Shown piece after piece: positions 36,686 through 44,457 of a stretch of 64,000 bases of DNA. The position numbers and the translations under genes were made by a program. Position 1 is the stretch's first letter. Each line of letters starts with the position of its first letter. The stretch comes from Chitinophagales bacterium (GTDB taxonomy: Bacteria > Bacteroidota > Bacteroidia > Chitinophagales > CAIOSU01): positions 828,591 to 892,590 of the forward strand of contig BPHB01000001.1 of NCBI GenBank assembly GCA_026003335.1, written 5' to 3'. The notes beneath the pieces are model-generated. The model made no database searches, had not been told where the DNA came from, and was given only the letters and a program-made list of their open reading frames with translations.

Positions 36686-37597
36686 TTATTTCTGTTTTGA
36701 AAACAATAAAATCCTGTCAGCACCCTTGTTTTTAGCCATTGTTGCAGCCAGTAAACCGAGGTTGGGGGTTTGGGCTTTTTCCTGAAAAGTTATTTCCACC
36801 TTTTCTCTTCCGTCCGGTGATAATACTTCTCCTTTAAAAGTAATCAAACCCGCATCAAAGGAAGCCAAGGCACCAACAGGCGCTGTGCAACCGGCCGCCA
36901 AAGCCTGCAGAAACTGCCTTTCTGCATTTACAGCTATGCGTGAGGGTGCATGATCCATCTTTGACAGCAGCCTGACCACAGAGTGATTGTCCCTGCGTGC
37001 CACCACACCTATTGCCCCCTGAGCCGGAGCAGGAATCATCCAATGCAATACTTTATAGGGTGCCTGAGCACCAAGCCGGCTGAGCCCCGCCTGCGCCAAT
37101 ATGATTCCATCCCATGCACTTTGCTGCAATTTGATGAGGCGCGAATCTACATTTCCTCTCACCGGCAGTATGCGATGGGATGGAAAGCGGTATAGCCATT
37201 GGGCTTTCCTTCTGATGCTGCCTGTCGCCACCGTAGCCGTATAAGCAGACTCCAACGAAAACCCCCGTTTGCGAAAAACGATTACATCAAAAGGGCTGGC
37301 TCTTTGGGGAACTGCAGCTAATATCAGATCAGGATGCAACTCCACAGGCAAATCTTTCAGCGAATGCACTCCGGCATCAGCCTGCCCGTTCAGCACGGCA
37401 TCATCTATGGCTTTGGTAAAAATGCCTGTGTCCTGTGTATAGGCGACTCCAGCCTCCCGTATCATATCCCCTTTTGATTTAACCGGTATCACTTTTGATG
37501 TAATACCCAAAGCCGACAGTTGGTTGCACACCCAAGCAGTTTGTGTGAGGGCAAGGGGGCTCTCGCGCGTAGCTAAGCGCAATACCATGCTTTTCAT
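36686..37597 (-). CDS. hemC: hydroxymethylbilane synthase HemC
   Basis: A 303-residue porphobilinogen deaminase: LRLATRESPLALTQT at the start, VHSLKDLPVELHPDL (active-site Asp region), ATGSIRRKAQWL, RGNVDSRLIKL and FLQALAAGCTAPVGALA with the cofactor-bearing Cys. It polymerises four porphobilinogens. The start overlaps hemA by four bases (ATGA); a second ATG three codons later is possible. Confidence 0.96.
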   Translation of the reverse strand: MKSMVLRLATRESPLALTQTAWVCNQLSALGITSKVIPVKSKGDMIREAGVAYTQDTGIFTKAIDDAVLNGQADAGVHSLKDLPVELHPDLILAAVPQRASPFDVIVFRKRGFSLESAYTATVATGSIRRKAQWLYRFPSHRILPVRGNVDSRLIKLQQSAWDGIILAQAGLSRLGAQAPYKVLHWMIPAPAQGAIGVVARRDNHSVVRLLSKMDHAPSRIAVNAERQFLQALAAGCTAPVGALASFDAGLITFKGEVLSPDGREKVEITFQEKAQTPNLGLLAATMAKNKGADRILLFSKQK

Positions 37598-38751
37598 CCA
37601 GACACAAGATATGACGATTGCTTTACTTTCTGAAAATGGCGCAGGTGGTTAAAGGTAATCTTCTCCAGAAACCGGGAAGATACTTCCGGGGTGTCTTTGT
37701 CCAGATGATTGTCAAATATGGAGCTGTGCAACTCGGCCGTAATGGTCTGCGCTAGTTCATAGCGTTTTAGCCAATCCTGATATTCCCGGACTGTTTCGCT
37801 GATAATTCGTTGTGCGTGGCGGATATAACTCTGCTGTTCTTCAGCATGGCACAATCCAATTTGGTCAATATCAACAACAGTTGCCGGCAATCCGGGCTCC
37901 ACGTTGCGGGGGACAGATAAGTCAACAAAAGTCTTATTGTAAAGGGCTATGTTGCTGAGAGAGGCTGCGGTAAACAGCGGCTCGCAGGCTGCCGTAGCCA
38001 CCAGAATGATATCAGCTGCGCTGACGGCTTGCCGCAGTTGCGTATATTGCTGTGTGTGCAGGCCAAATTCAGCAGCCAGAGCCGCAGCCTTTTCTCTCCT
38101 GCGGTTTATCAGGGTAATGTTGCTCGCTGGCACTTCTTTCAGGAGGCTTTTCAAAGCTAGCCTTCCCATTTTACCGGTACCGACAAGGAGCACCCGGGAA
38201 TGCTTCTTCAGGATATGGTTGGTTTTTAAATAGCGGATTGCTGCATGCGACAGGGAATGTGCTCCGGTATTATAACCCGTTTCGCTGCGGATCTTTTTAC
38301 CGGCAGCGACAGCAGCTTCAATCAAGCGATTTAATTCAGGCCGAAGGCGCATTCCTGCGGCAAGGGCCTGTTTGCGGGCTTGCCTTATCTGACCGGTGAT
38401 CTGGGCATCTCCCGTAAGACGGGAATCCAGCCCGACAGCAACGTGAAACAGATGTTCAACCACTAACTCTCCCTGCAGGATATATCCGAAGTTGTAAAAG
38501 ACCTCAGGTTTATTACCGGTCATGTTGCATAACACCGATACCACCTCCCCGGGTATGGCTTCACCGGAATATATCTCCACGCGGTTACAGGTGACAAGTG
38601 GAAAAATAGAGCAGATACCTCTGGCACGAAACTCCCGGAGCAGAGACAGTACCTGTGCCTCAGACAAGTGGAATTTTTCACGCTCCTCCAATGGTGCGCT
38701 GCGATGGCTTATTCCCACAACAAAGAGGTGATTTATTTTGGCACTATACAT
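37594..38751 (-). CDS. hemA: glutamyl-tRNA reductase HemA
   Basis: A 385-residue enzyme reducing Glu-tRNA(Glu) to glutamate-1-semialdehyde, the committed step of C5 tetrapyrrole synthesis. Key features: VGISHRSAPLEEREKF, LVTCNRVEIYS with the catalytic Cys, GDAQITGQIRQA, a Rossmann motif VLLVGTGKMGRLAL, and the C-terminal dimerisation helix. Slightly short compared with ~415-420 typical lengths, at the C-terminus. One base separates it from cysH. Confidence 0.96.
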   Translation of the reverse strand: MYSAKINHLFVVGISHRSAPLEEREKFHLSEAQVLSLLREFRARGICSIFPLVTCNRVEIYSGEAIPGEVVSVLCNMTGNKPEVFYNFGYILQGELVVEHLFHVAVGLDSRLTGDAQITGQIRQARKQALAAGMRLRPELNRLIEAAVAAGKKIRSETGYNTGAHSLSHAAIRYLKTNHILKKHSRVLLVGTGKMGRLALKSLLKEVPASNITLINRRREKAAALAAEFGLHTQQYTQLRQAVSAADIILVATAACEPLFTAASLSNIALYNKTFVDLSVPRNVEPGLPATVVDIDQIGLCHAEEQQSYIRHAQRIISETVREYQDWLKRYELAQTITAELHSSIFDNHLDKDTPEVSSRFLEKITFNHLRHFQKVKQSSYLVSG

Positions 38752-38752
38752 T

Positions 38753-39445
38753 TCAGGCGCTGAGTTTTACATTACTTTTGGAGAATGGAGGCAAATGCAG
38801 ACCACACTCTGTTTTTGACTTTCCGGCCCACCGACCGGATCGGCCTGCGCCTTTCACTGTGCAGTGTACACACCCCACTGAGCCGTATCCCTGAGCCAGC
38901 AACGGATGCCGGGGTAAGTTATGGGTACGGATATAGCGTTCTACTTCCTGTTCGGATACATCAATAATGGGATTGAATTTCAACATGCCGTTAAATTCAA
39001 ATAGCTTCATACTTTTCCGGTGGCTGTTTTGAAAAGCCAGCAGCCCGGTGACCCAGACGTTATACTGCGGTTTGATTTTATTCAGGGGCTCTACCTTGTT
39101 AATCATGCAGCAGAAGTCGGGGTCTGTGTTCCAGGTAGCATTTCGTTGAGTAAAGTCATGATCCAACGGGTTGGGTTCTACGTCCACTACTTCAAGTTCC
39201 AGTAACCTGGCAAGATGGTTTTTATATTCCAGTGTTTCCTTAAATAAAAAGCGGGTGTTGATGAAATGAATTTTCTGACTTTTGTTTACGGTGCTTATCA
39301 AACTCAAAAGATACACGGAGGAGGTGCCAAACGAAGAAGTGACCAGCACTTTTTCTTTGCCGAAATCCTGATAGAACCGTTGCAGCCGCATCAGCGGAGT
39401 TAGGGGTTGATAGGTTGCATTGAGCTGGTCTAAACTGTACTTCAT
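38753..39445 (-). CDS. cysH: phosphoadenylyl/adenylyl-sulfate reductase (4Fe-4S type)
   Basis: A 230-residue PAPS-reductase-fold protein reducing activated sulfate to sulfite. It has VTSSFGTSSVYLLSLIS (nucleotide loop), FINTRFLFKETLEY, FCCMINKVEPLNK (Cys-Cys) and a later GCVHC plus TECGLH. The CC...CxxC cysteines are those of the iron-sulfur APS-reductase subgroup, so APS is the probable substrate. Placed directly behind the siroheme genes, it supplies sulfite to the sulfite reductase of the same operon. Four-base overlap with the preceding gene. Confidence 0.93.
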   Translation of the reverse strand: MKYSLDQLNATYQPLTPLMRLQRFYQDFGKEKVLVTSSFGTSSVYLLSLISTVNKSQKIHFINTRFLFKETLEYKNHLARLLELEVVDVEPNPLDHDFTQRNATWNTDPDFCCMINKVEPLNKIKPQYNVWVTGLLAFQNSHRKSMKLFEFNGMLKFNPIIDVSEQEVERYIRTHNLPRHPLLAQGYGSVGCVHCTVKGAGRSGRWAGKSKTECGLHLPPFSKSNVKLSA

Positions 39446-40044
39446 TCCTTTGAAATGAGGTTTAAGGTTAGTGCATTTAATATTTTTACCTTTTGAGAAA
39501 AGTCAACTTTCAGCCTGTCTCTGAGTGTGTGCAGGCTTTTGAGCAGTTGGGGTAATTCATCGGGAAGGCTTTCTTCCAGCAACTCCCGAAACCTTCTGGC
39601 AAAAGTGGGTGAGCGTCCATTGGTAGAAATGGCAATCTTCAAATCGCCCCGCGTAACGATAGACCCCAGATAGAAGTCGCACAGGTGAGGTGTGTCGGCC
39701 ACATTTGCCAGCACTTTTAGCTCTTTAGCCTGTTCCCGGATGGCGCGGTTCAGGGCAGGATTTTCCGTAGCAATAATCACTACATCTTTACCCTTGAGGT
39801 CATCGGGAGAAAACGCCCTCAGCAACAGGGTTACATTCGGATGGCTAGCTGCCAGGGTGGTAATTTCTTCTGAAACCTCAGGAGCCACAAGAGTAACACG
39901 GGCTGTAGGGCTGCTTTTCAGCAGAAACCGAAGCTTCTCACTGCCGGCATTCCCCCCGCCTACAATAAGCAACTGCAGCCTTTCGGGCTTGAGAAAGATG
40001 GGGAAAAGGTTATTCCGAGACTCCCGCTGCTGTGCGTTGCTCAT
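39442..40044 (-). CDS. precorrin-2 dehydrogenase / sirohydrochlorin ferrochelatase
   Basis: About 200 residues, equivalent to the N-terminal half of CysG and to Met8p. LFPIFLKPERLQLLIVGGGNAGSEK is the Rossmann NAD site, VVIIATENPALN follows, and NVADTPHLCDFYLGSIVTRGDLKIAISTNGRSP is the family core with the catalytic Asp. It oxidises precorrin-2 and inserts iron to finish siroheme. I chose the ATG at 40044, which overlaps the methyltransferase by 35 bases. An in-frame ATG at 40077 (211 residues) is possible. Confidence 0.92.
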   Translation of the reverse strand: MSNAQQRESRNNLFPIFLKPERLQLLIVGGGNAGSEKLRFLLKSSPTARVTLVAPEVSEEITTLAASHPNVTLLLRAFSPDDLKGKDVVIIATENPALNRAIREQAKELKVLANVADTPHLCDFYLGSIVTRGDLKIAISTNGRSPTFARRFRELLEESLPDELPQLLKSLHTLRDRLKVDFSQKVKILNALTLNLISKE

Positions 40045-40795
40045 AAGTAATCTGTTTTTCTGTGAATGAATTCGCATATTGAATCAGGGCTACCGTTTCT
40101 CCAATGACAATAATGGCTGGTGTAGTAATACGGGCAGCCTGCACTTCCTCAAATAGGGTTGCCACCGTTGCCTTGACCACCGCTGCATCAGGCAGAGATC
40201 CGTTGCAAATGACTGCTGCCGGAAGGTCAGCTTTGCCTGCCTTGATAAAAACTTCTGTAATTTCCTCTAGCCTGCCCAAACCCATCAGTATAACCACAGT
40301 AGCATCCGAGCGTGCCGCCTGATAGAGCGCATCTGGCAGCCATCCATCGGCTGAGGAAGCAGTTACAACCCAGAAGCTCTCACTGATTCCACGTGTTGTA
40401 AGCGGTATGCCGTGCAAAGCCGGAACAGCCGTAGCGCTGCTGATGCCCGGAATAATCTCTGTCGGAATGCCATGCTTTCGGGCAAACTCAACCTCCTCAT
40501 AGCCTCTGCCAAATACAAAAGGATCGCCACCTTTCAAACGCACAACTTTTCCGTATTGCAAAGCATAATCCACAATCTGTTGATTAATTTCCCTTTGGCT
40601 TTTTTCATGACTGCCAGCTCTTTTACCCACGAATATTTTCACAGCCTGGGGGGCATACTCCAGCAAGCGGGGATGAATCAGGGCATCATACAAGATAACA
40701 TCGGCAGTTTCCAGTGCCCGCACTCCTTTGAGGCTTATCAGCTCCGGATCACCCGGACCTGCGCCAACCAAAACCAATTGTGGTATATTCTTCAT
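40010..40795 (-). CDS. cobA: uroporphyrinogen-III C-methyltransferase (SUMT)
   Basis: A 261-residue SAM-dependent tetrapyrrole methylase that makes precorrin-2 from uroporphyrinogen III. LVGAGPGDPELISLKG at the N-terminus, VRLKGGDPFVFGRGYEE, PGISSATAVPALHGIPLTTRG and the C-terminal PAIIVIGETV are all classic. Four-base overlap with the upstream sulfite reductase. The methyltransferase and dehydrogenase are separate proteins here, unlike the fused CysG of enterobacteria. Confidence 0.96.
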   Translation of the reverse strand: MKNIPQLVLVGAGPGDPELISLKGVRALETADVILYDALIHPRLLEYAPQAVKIFVGKRAGSHEKSQREINQQIVDYALQYGKVVRLKGGDPFVFGRGYEEVEFARKHGIPTEIIPGISSATAVPALHGIPLTTRGISESFWVVTASSADGWLPDALYQAARSDATVVILMGLGRLEEITEVFIKAGKADLPAAVICNGSLPDAAVVKATVATLFEEVQAARITTPAIIVIGETVALIQYANSFTEKQITYEQRTAAGVSE

Positions 40796-42936
40796 GCTCT
40801 GTAATAATTAGCTATCACCTGTTTGTCAACCTGTTCTTTGTCAATGCCGAGCTGTGCCGCCCGGAAAGCTTTAACCTTTTCCAGAAAGGCTGCTGCATCA
40901 GCCAGATATTTTGATGCAAAGGCCGCATCCGGCTCGTGTTTATTAATCTGATAAACCAGTGTTTCAAAATCTTCGCTGCTGAACAATCCGGGTTTAACCA
41001 GTTTTTCATTAAAATCCTTAATGATGCCGGCCTGCGTGTTACACTGCACATCCTTACTCAGCAACAGAGCCTTGGCCCCAATGACAAACGTATTGTAGCT
41101 GTTGTAAATAGCATCAGCAAAAAGATTTTCCTGCAGGGCTTCTTTTGCAGCTTCAAATTTTTCAGCAGCCTCGCTGATAACGGTGGACACCACATCCAGC
41201 ATGATACCAGCACATTCGCCCACTCCGATAGCCTGTTCATAAGTTTCCACATGGCCCCAGTCAATGAAATCGTCAGCAGTAAGCTCTGTTTCAGCCAAGG
41301 GTTTCAGCAACTGGTAGAAGTAGGTCTTACCTTGCCGTCTGAAGTAGGCATTAAAATATTCCCCTTCACCAGCGTGAGCCTGAAAGTCATTCAGGAGCAG
41401 CCGTAATGCCTGCGGAATTCTGCGGGTTGGCAGCTTCACAATTTTTTCTCCTATAAAACCCGTACCATCAGGGTCAACACCTCCGCCCAGCACTACCTGC
41501 ATAGCCGGTGCAACCATTTCTCCTTTTTTTATTGAACTACCGTGAAAACCTATTTGTGCAGCCATATGCTGACCGCAGGAGTTCATGCACCCACTGATTT
41601 TTATTTTGATATCATGGTCATAAATGAGGTCATCATATTCCTCACGCAGCAGACGCTCCAGCACACGGGCAAGCTCCATGCTGTTGGTTACACCCAGGTT
41701 GCAGGTGTCTGTGCCGGGGCACGTGGTAATGTCATGCGTGGAGTCAAAACCCGGTTCTGCCAAACCCTCGCGATCCAGCTCGGCAAAGAGAGCAGGCAGG
41801 GCTTCCTTGCGCACATAGCGCAGCAGTAAGCCCTGATTAACTGTAACGCGGATATCGTCAGCTGCGTAGCGTTTTACAATGCCGGCAAGGGCCCTGGCTT
41901 TGTGATGGGAAATATCTCCGGTCTGAATTTTTAGATACACTCCATAGAAGCCTTTTTGCTTTTGCTCAAAAGTGTTTGTGCGCAGCCAGCGTTCATATTT
42001 GGATTGATCTTCTATTTCCATTGTAGGGAAGACAGGTTCGGGCAAAACAGGGGGCGGGACCACTGATTCATCAATGACATACTTTTTGTACCGCAAGGCA
42101 GGTTTTTCGGCTTCAACCAGTTGCATGAACTGAGACAAGCCAATTTTCTGAATTAAAAATTTAAACCGTGCCTTATGGCGTTTTACCCTCTCCCCATAGC
42201 GGTCAAATACGCGCAGGACGGCCTCGGCAAAAGGAATGATTTCATCGGCCGGCAGAAATTCGTAAGCTACCTGAGCAGCCATGGCCTGTGCACCAAGCCC
42301 GCCTCCGATAAGCACTTTAAATCCCTTAATCTCTTTATCCCCTTCTCTGCGGATGCGTGGAATAAATCCCAGGTCATGAAAGTAGGTAAATCCCGAGTCA
42401 TCATCAGCCGATGAGAAGGCTACTTTAAACTTTCTGCCCATATCCTGACAAACAGGATTTCTTAAGAAGTAACGGGCAAAAGCTTCCGCATAGGGGGTAA
42501 TGTCAAACAATTCTTTCGGGTCAATGCCGGCAATGGCTGAAGCTGTAACATTCCTGACGGTATTGCCGCAGGCTTCGCGTAAAGTGATGTGTTCTTCTTC
42601 CAGTTCGGCCCAGACCTTAGGGCTGTCATCCAATTTTACAAAGTGTAGCTGGATATCCTGGCGGGTAGTCAGATGCAGATTGCCGGTGGCATACTTTTCC
42701 GACACATCCGCTATCCTGATGAGCTGCCTTGCGGTCAAACGGCCATGCGGAATTTTAATCCTCACCATTTGTACACCCAGTTGCCGCTGACCGTACACTC
42801 CGCGTGTCAGGCGAAAATGCTTGAACTTATCTTCCGGAATTTCACCTGCCCGGAATCTGCGAATCTTATCTTCCAGTTCAAGAATATCCTTCTGCGCGGC
42901 AGGATCTATGTTTTTGGAGAGGTTTAAGGCACTCAT
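40792..42936 (-). CDS. siroheme sulfite/nitrite reductase with C-terminal helical extension
   Basis: About 714 residues. Two ferredoxin-like and siroheme half-domains (~20-540) carry the Fe4S4-siroheme cysteines in TCPGTDTCNLG and ISGCMNSCGQH, and HLTTRQDIQLHFV is the siroheme-binding arginine region. It reduces sulfite to sulfide with six electrons. Its operon partners (siroheme synthesis and APS reductase) favour sulfite over nitrite. Residues ~545-714 form a mainly helical extension (AEKFEAAKEALQENLFADA ... YNTFVIGAKALLL) that resembles the HEPN-like tail of many Bacteroidota homologs. A TTG at 42954 could extend the frame, but the ATG at 42936 fits better. First structural gene after the attenuator. 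Confidence 0.94.
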   Translation of the reverse strand: MSALNLSKNIDPAAQKDILELEDKIRRFRAGEIPEDKFKHFRLTRGVYGQRQLGVQMVRIKIPHGRLTARQLIRIADVSEKYATGNLHLTTRQDIQLHFVKLDDSPKVWAELEEEHITLREACGNTVRNVTASAIAGIDPKELFDITPYAEAFARYFLRNPVCQDMGRKFKVAFSSADDDSGFTYFHDLGFIPRIRREGDKEIKGFKVLIGGGLGAQAMAAQVAYEFLPADEIIPFAEAVLRVFDRYGERVKRHKARFKFLIQKIGLSQFMQLVEAEKPALRYKKYVIDESVVPPPVLPEPVFPTMEIEDQSKYERWLRTNTFEQKQKGFYGVYLKIQTGDISHHKARALAGIVKRYAADDIRVTVNQGLLLRYVRKEALPALFAELDREGLAEPGFDSTHDITTCPGTDTCNLGVTNSMELARVLERLLREEYDDLIYDHDIKIKISGCMNSCGQHMAAQIGFHGSSIKKGEMVAPAMQVVLGGGVDPDGTGFIGEKIVKLPTRRIPQALRLLLNDFQAHAGEGEYFNAYFRRQGKTYFYQLLKPLAETELTADDFIDWGHVETYEQAIGVGECAGIMLDVVSTVISEAAEKFEAAKEALQENLFADAIYNSYNTFVIGAKALLLSKDVQCNTQAGIIKDFNEKLVKPGLFSSEDFETLVYQINKHEPDAAFASKYLADAAAFLEKVKAFRAAQLGIDKEQVDKQVIANYYRA

Positions 42937-42954
42937 GGTTATGATTTTTAGCAA

Positions 42955-42992
42955 ATAAAAAAGGCCTTCAAGGTTTTTAACCGAGAAGGCCT
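42955..42992 (-). terminator. attenuator terminator before the sulfite reductase operon
   Basis: On the minus strand AGGCCTTC pairs perfectly with GAAGGCCT, with an inner GGTT/AACC stem, and is followed by TTTTTTATTT. It sits between the leader peptide stop and the sulfite reductase ATG (18 bases past the end of the T-tract region), so it can only serve to stop transcription before the operon. Confidence 0.9.
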
Positions 42993-43040
42993 GTGTTACT
43001 TATTTTTCTGAATTATAATCTCATGTAGCACACTTCCTTC
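42985..43040 (-). promoter_or_regulatory. antiterminator pairing that competes with the attenuator
   Basis: On the minus strand GAAGGaaGTGT (43030-43040) can pair with ACACaggCCTTC (42985-42996). This gives GAAGG/CCTTC and GTGT/ACAC helices around a small internal loop. The second strand includes the left arm of the terminator stem, so the two folds exclude each other. The first strand lies within the last codons of the leader peptide, 10 bases after its cysteine run. A ribosome stalled on cysteine codons would leave it free, whereas a ribosome reaching the stop would cover it. Confidence 0.7.
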
Positions 43041-43116
43041 CCGGGTCGCCTGCACAACAACAACAGCAGCAACAACAAACAGCCACCATAACGGGAAGAT
43101 GGACTTGTGCTTTCAT
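43021..43116 (-). CDS. polycysteine leader peptide (31 aa)
   Basis: A short frame, ATG at 43116 and TGA at 43023-43021. It encodes 31 residues beginning MKAQVHLPVMVAV, then eight consecutive cysteines (TGT TGT TGC TGC TGT TGT TGT TGT), then AGDPGRKCAT, with a ninth Cys near the end. It lies between a good promoter and the attenuator terminator, 84 bases before the sulfite reductase ATG. It is most likely translated as a sensor of charged Cys-tRNA rather than as a functional product. Cysteine-responsive leader peptides of this kind are known in mycobacteria; I know of no described case in Bacteroidota. Confidence 0.85.
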   Translation of the reverse strand: MKAQVHLPVMVAVCCCCCCCCAGDPGRKCAT

Positions 43117-43122
43117 AATGTG

Positions 43123-43153
43123 CAAATGTACATCATGGCAAAGAAAAAATCAA
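43123..43153 (-). promoter_or_regulatory. promoter of the cysteine leader and siroheme/sulfur operon
   Basis: On the minus strand TTG (43151-43153), 20 bases, then TACATTTG (43123-43130): an exact match to the Bacteroidota TTG-N19/20-TAnnTTTG consensus. Only six bases separate it from the leader ATG, so the transcript is probably leaderless or nearly so. Confidence 0.7.
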
Positions 43154-43225
43154 AAATTACTTACCTACGGTCGTATTCAGGCTGATTTTAGTAGCTTTAT
43201 GCCCCTTGCCAGATGCAAAGAACTC

Positions 43226-43765
43226 ATGAAAACCCCTTATTGTATTTTTCTGTTGTTTATCGTAGGCTCGTTTGCAGGTTGTGATGCCTATAAAAGTCTG
43301 AGCCCCCGGGGAAAGCTAATGATAAAAAACAAGGAGACCCTCTTCAGAGGAGTGCATTTTGATAGCTCCATCAGCACTGTAAAAGCTCTGGAGGAAATTA
43401 CCCCAGAACTGGAGTACAATGACTATCTCCGCTATAATATATCAGCAGACTCCATTGCTGCCGGTGAATCTCTTGAAGTGGAGTACTTCTTTAACAAGAA
43501 AGACCAACTGGACATGATTATTGCCTTTTACTACGTAACAAACAAAAATGCCATTAAACCGCTGACCGAAGAGCTGAGAAGATATTTTGAACAGAAAATA
43601 GGACCGGCAAGGAGAGATGAATCAGGCGCTTATCACTGGGAGCTACCGGATGAACAGGGTCTTAAGGGTACTATTGAAATTAATCTCACCGGGGAAACCG
43701 AAGAAGGATACATGGGCGTTGAACTGGAACTCATAAAGTATTATGAATATGAAAGAAGACTTTGA
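43226..43765 (+). CDS. lipoprotein of unknown function
   Basis: About 179 residues. The ATG at 43226 gives a lipoprotein signal (MKTPYCIFLLFIVGSFAGC, lipobox FAGC); upstream in-frame codons lack this. The mature part has LMIKNKETLFRGVHFDSSIS and YFFNKKDQLDMIIAFYY and looks like a small alpha/beta domain. I do not recognise the family. Divergent from the sulfur operon, and two bases upstream of the sirtuin start, so probably co-transcribed with cobB and the Nudix gene. Confidence 0.75.
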   Translation: MKTPYCIFLLFIVGSFAGCDAYKSLSPRGKLMIKNKETLFRGVHFDSSISTVKALEEITPELEYNDYLRYNISADSIAAGESLEVEYFFNKKDQLDMIIAFYYVTNKNAIKPLTEELRRYFEQKIGPARRDESGAYHWELPDEQGLKGTIEINLTGETEEGYMGVELELIKYYEYERRL

Positions 43766-43767
43766 GC

Positions 43768-44457
43768 ATGAAGAAAGTTGTCGTGTTAACCGGAGCCGGC
43801 ATCAGCGCAGAAAGCGGGCTGAGCACCTTTCGTGATGCAGGCGGATTGTGGGAAGGCTATGATATCAACGAAGTAGCCACACCGGAGGGTTGGGCTAAAA
43901 ACCCCCAGCGCGTGTTGGAGTTTTACAATCAACGCAGGCGTCAGCTTCTAAAAGCCCAACCTAATGCCGCTCATTATGCACTCGCTGAAATGGAAAAACA
44001 TTTTGACGTGCACATTATTACCCAAAATGTGGATGACCTTCACGAGCGGGCAGGATCCACAAAGGTGTTACATCTGCATGGCGAGCTGCTCAAAGTCAGA
44101 AGTTCTGTATACCCTCAACTGGTGTATGAGTGGAAGAAAGATCTGAAAATGGGCGACACCTGCGAACTCGGCACGCAGCTGAGACCACACGTTGTCTGGT
44201 TTGGTGAGGAAGTGCTGCTTCTGCCTCAGGCCGCTAAAATAGCGTCCGCTGCTGACATTTTTTTGGTTGTGGGTACTTCTCTAGTGGTGTATCCTGCAGC
44301 CGGATTAATTCATTACACCGGCTATGACATCCCAAAATATATTATTGACCCGAAAGCACCTCAGGTGCATCATGTGCCGAATGTCACATACATTCCTGCG
44401 CAGGCAACAGTTGGCGTGCCGCAATTATTTAAACAACTGCTGAATGAACAATCCTGA
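43768..44457 (+). CDS. cobB: NAD-dependent protein deacylase, CobB/Sir2 family, zinc-cysteine-less type
   Basis: A 229-residue sirtuin. LTGAGISAESGLSTFRDAGGLW (NAD site), TQNVDDLHERAGS with the catalytic His in HLHGEL, and FLVVGTSLVVYPAAGL are typical. The region between HLHGEL and RPHVVWFGE has one Cys only, so the four-cysteine zinc site of classical sirtuins is missing; this is common in Bacteroidota homologs. It removes acyl groups from lysines using NAD, producing nicotinamide and O-acyl-ADP-ribose. Start taken at ATG 43768 rather than the TTG at 43762. It overlaps the Nudix gene by 14 bases. Confidence 0.93.
   Translation: MKKVVVLTGAGISAESGLSTFRDAGGLWEGYDINEVATPEGWAKNPQRVLEFYNQRRRQLLKAQPNAAHYALAEMEKHFDVHIITQNVDDLHERAGSTKVLHLHGELLKVRSSVYPQLVYEWKKDLKMGDTCELGTQLRPHVVWFGEEVLLLPQAAKIASAADIFLVVGTSLVVYPAAGLIHYTGYDIPKYIIDPKAPQVHHVPNVTYIPAQATVGVPQLFKQLLNEQS

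Noticed and set aside
42937-42954. TTG start giving the sulfite reductase six extra residues
   Set aside because: The ATG at 42936 matches the usual family start, and the extra codons lie in the attenuator's trailing sequence.
43113-43136. A second tiny frame (ATGATGTAC...) just before the Cys leader
   Set aside because: It overlaps the -7 box and would lie upstream of the likely transcript start, so it is probably not transcribed.
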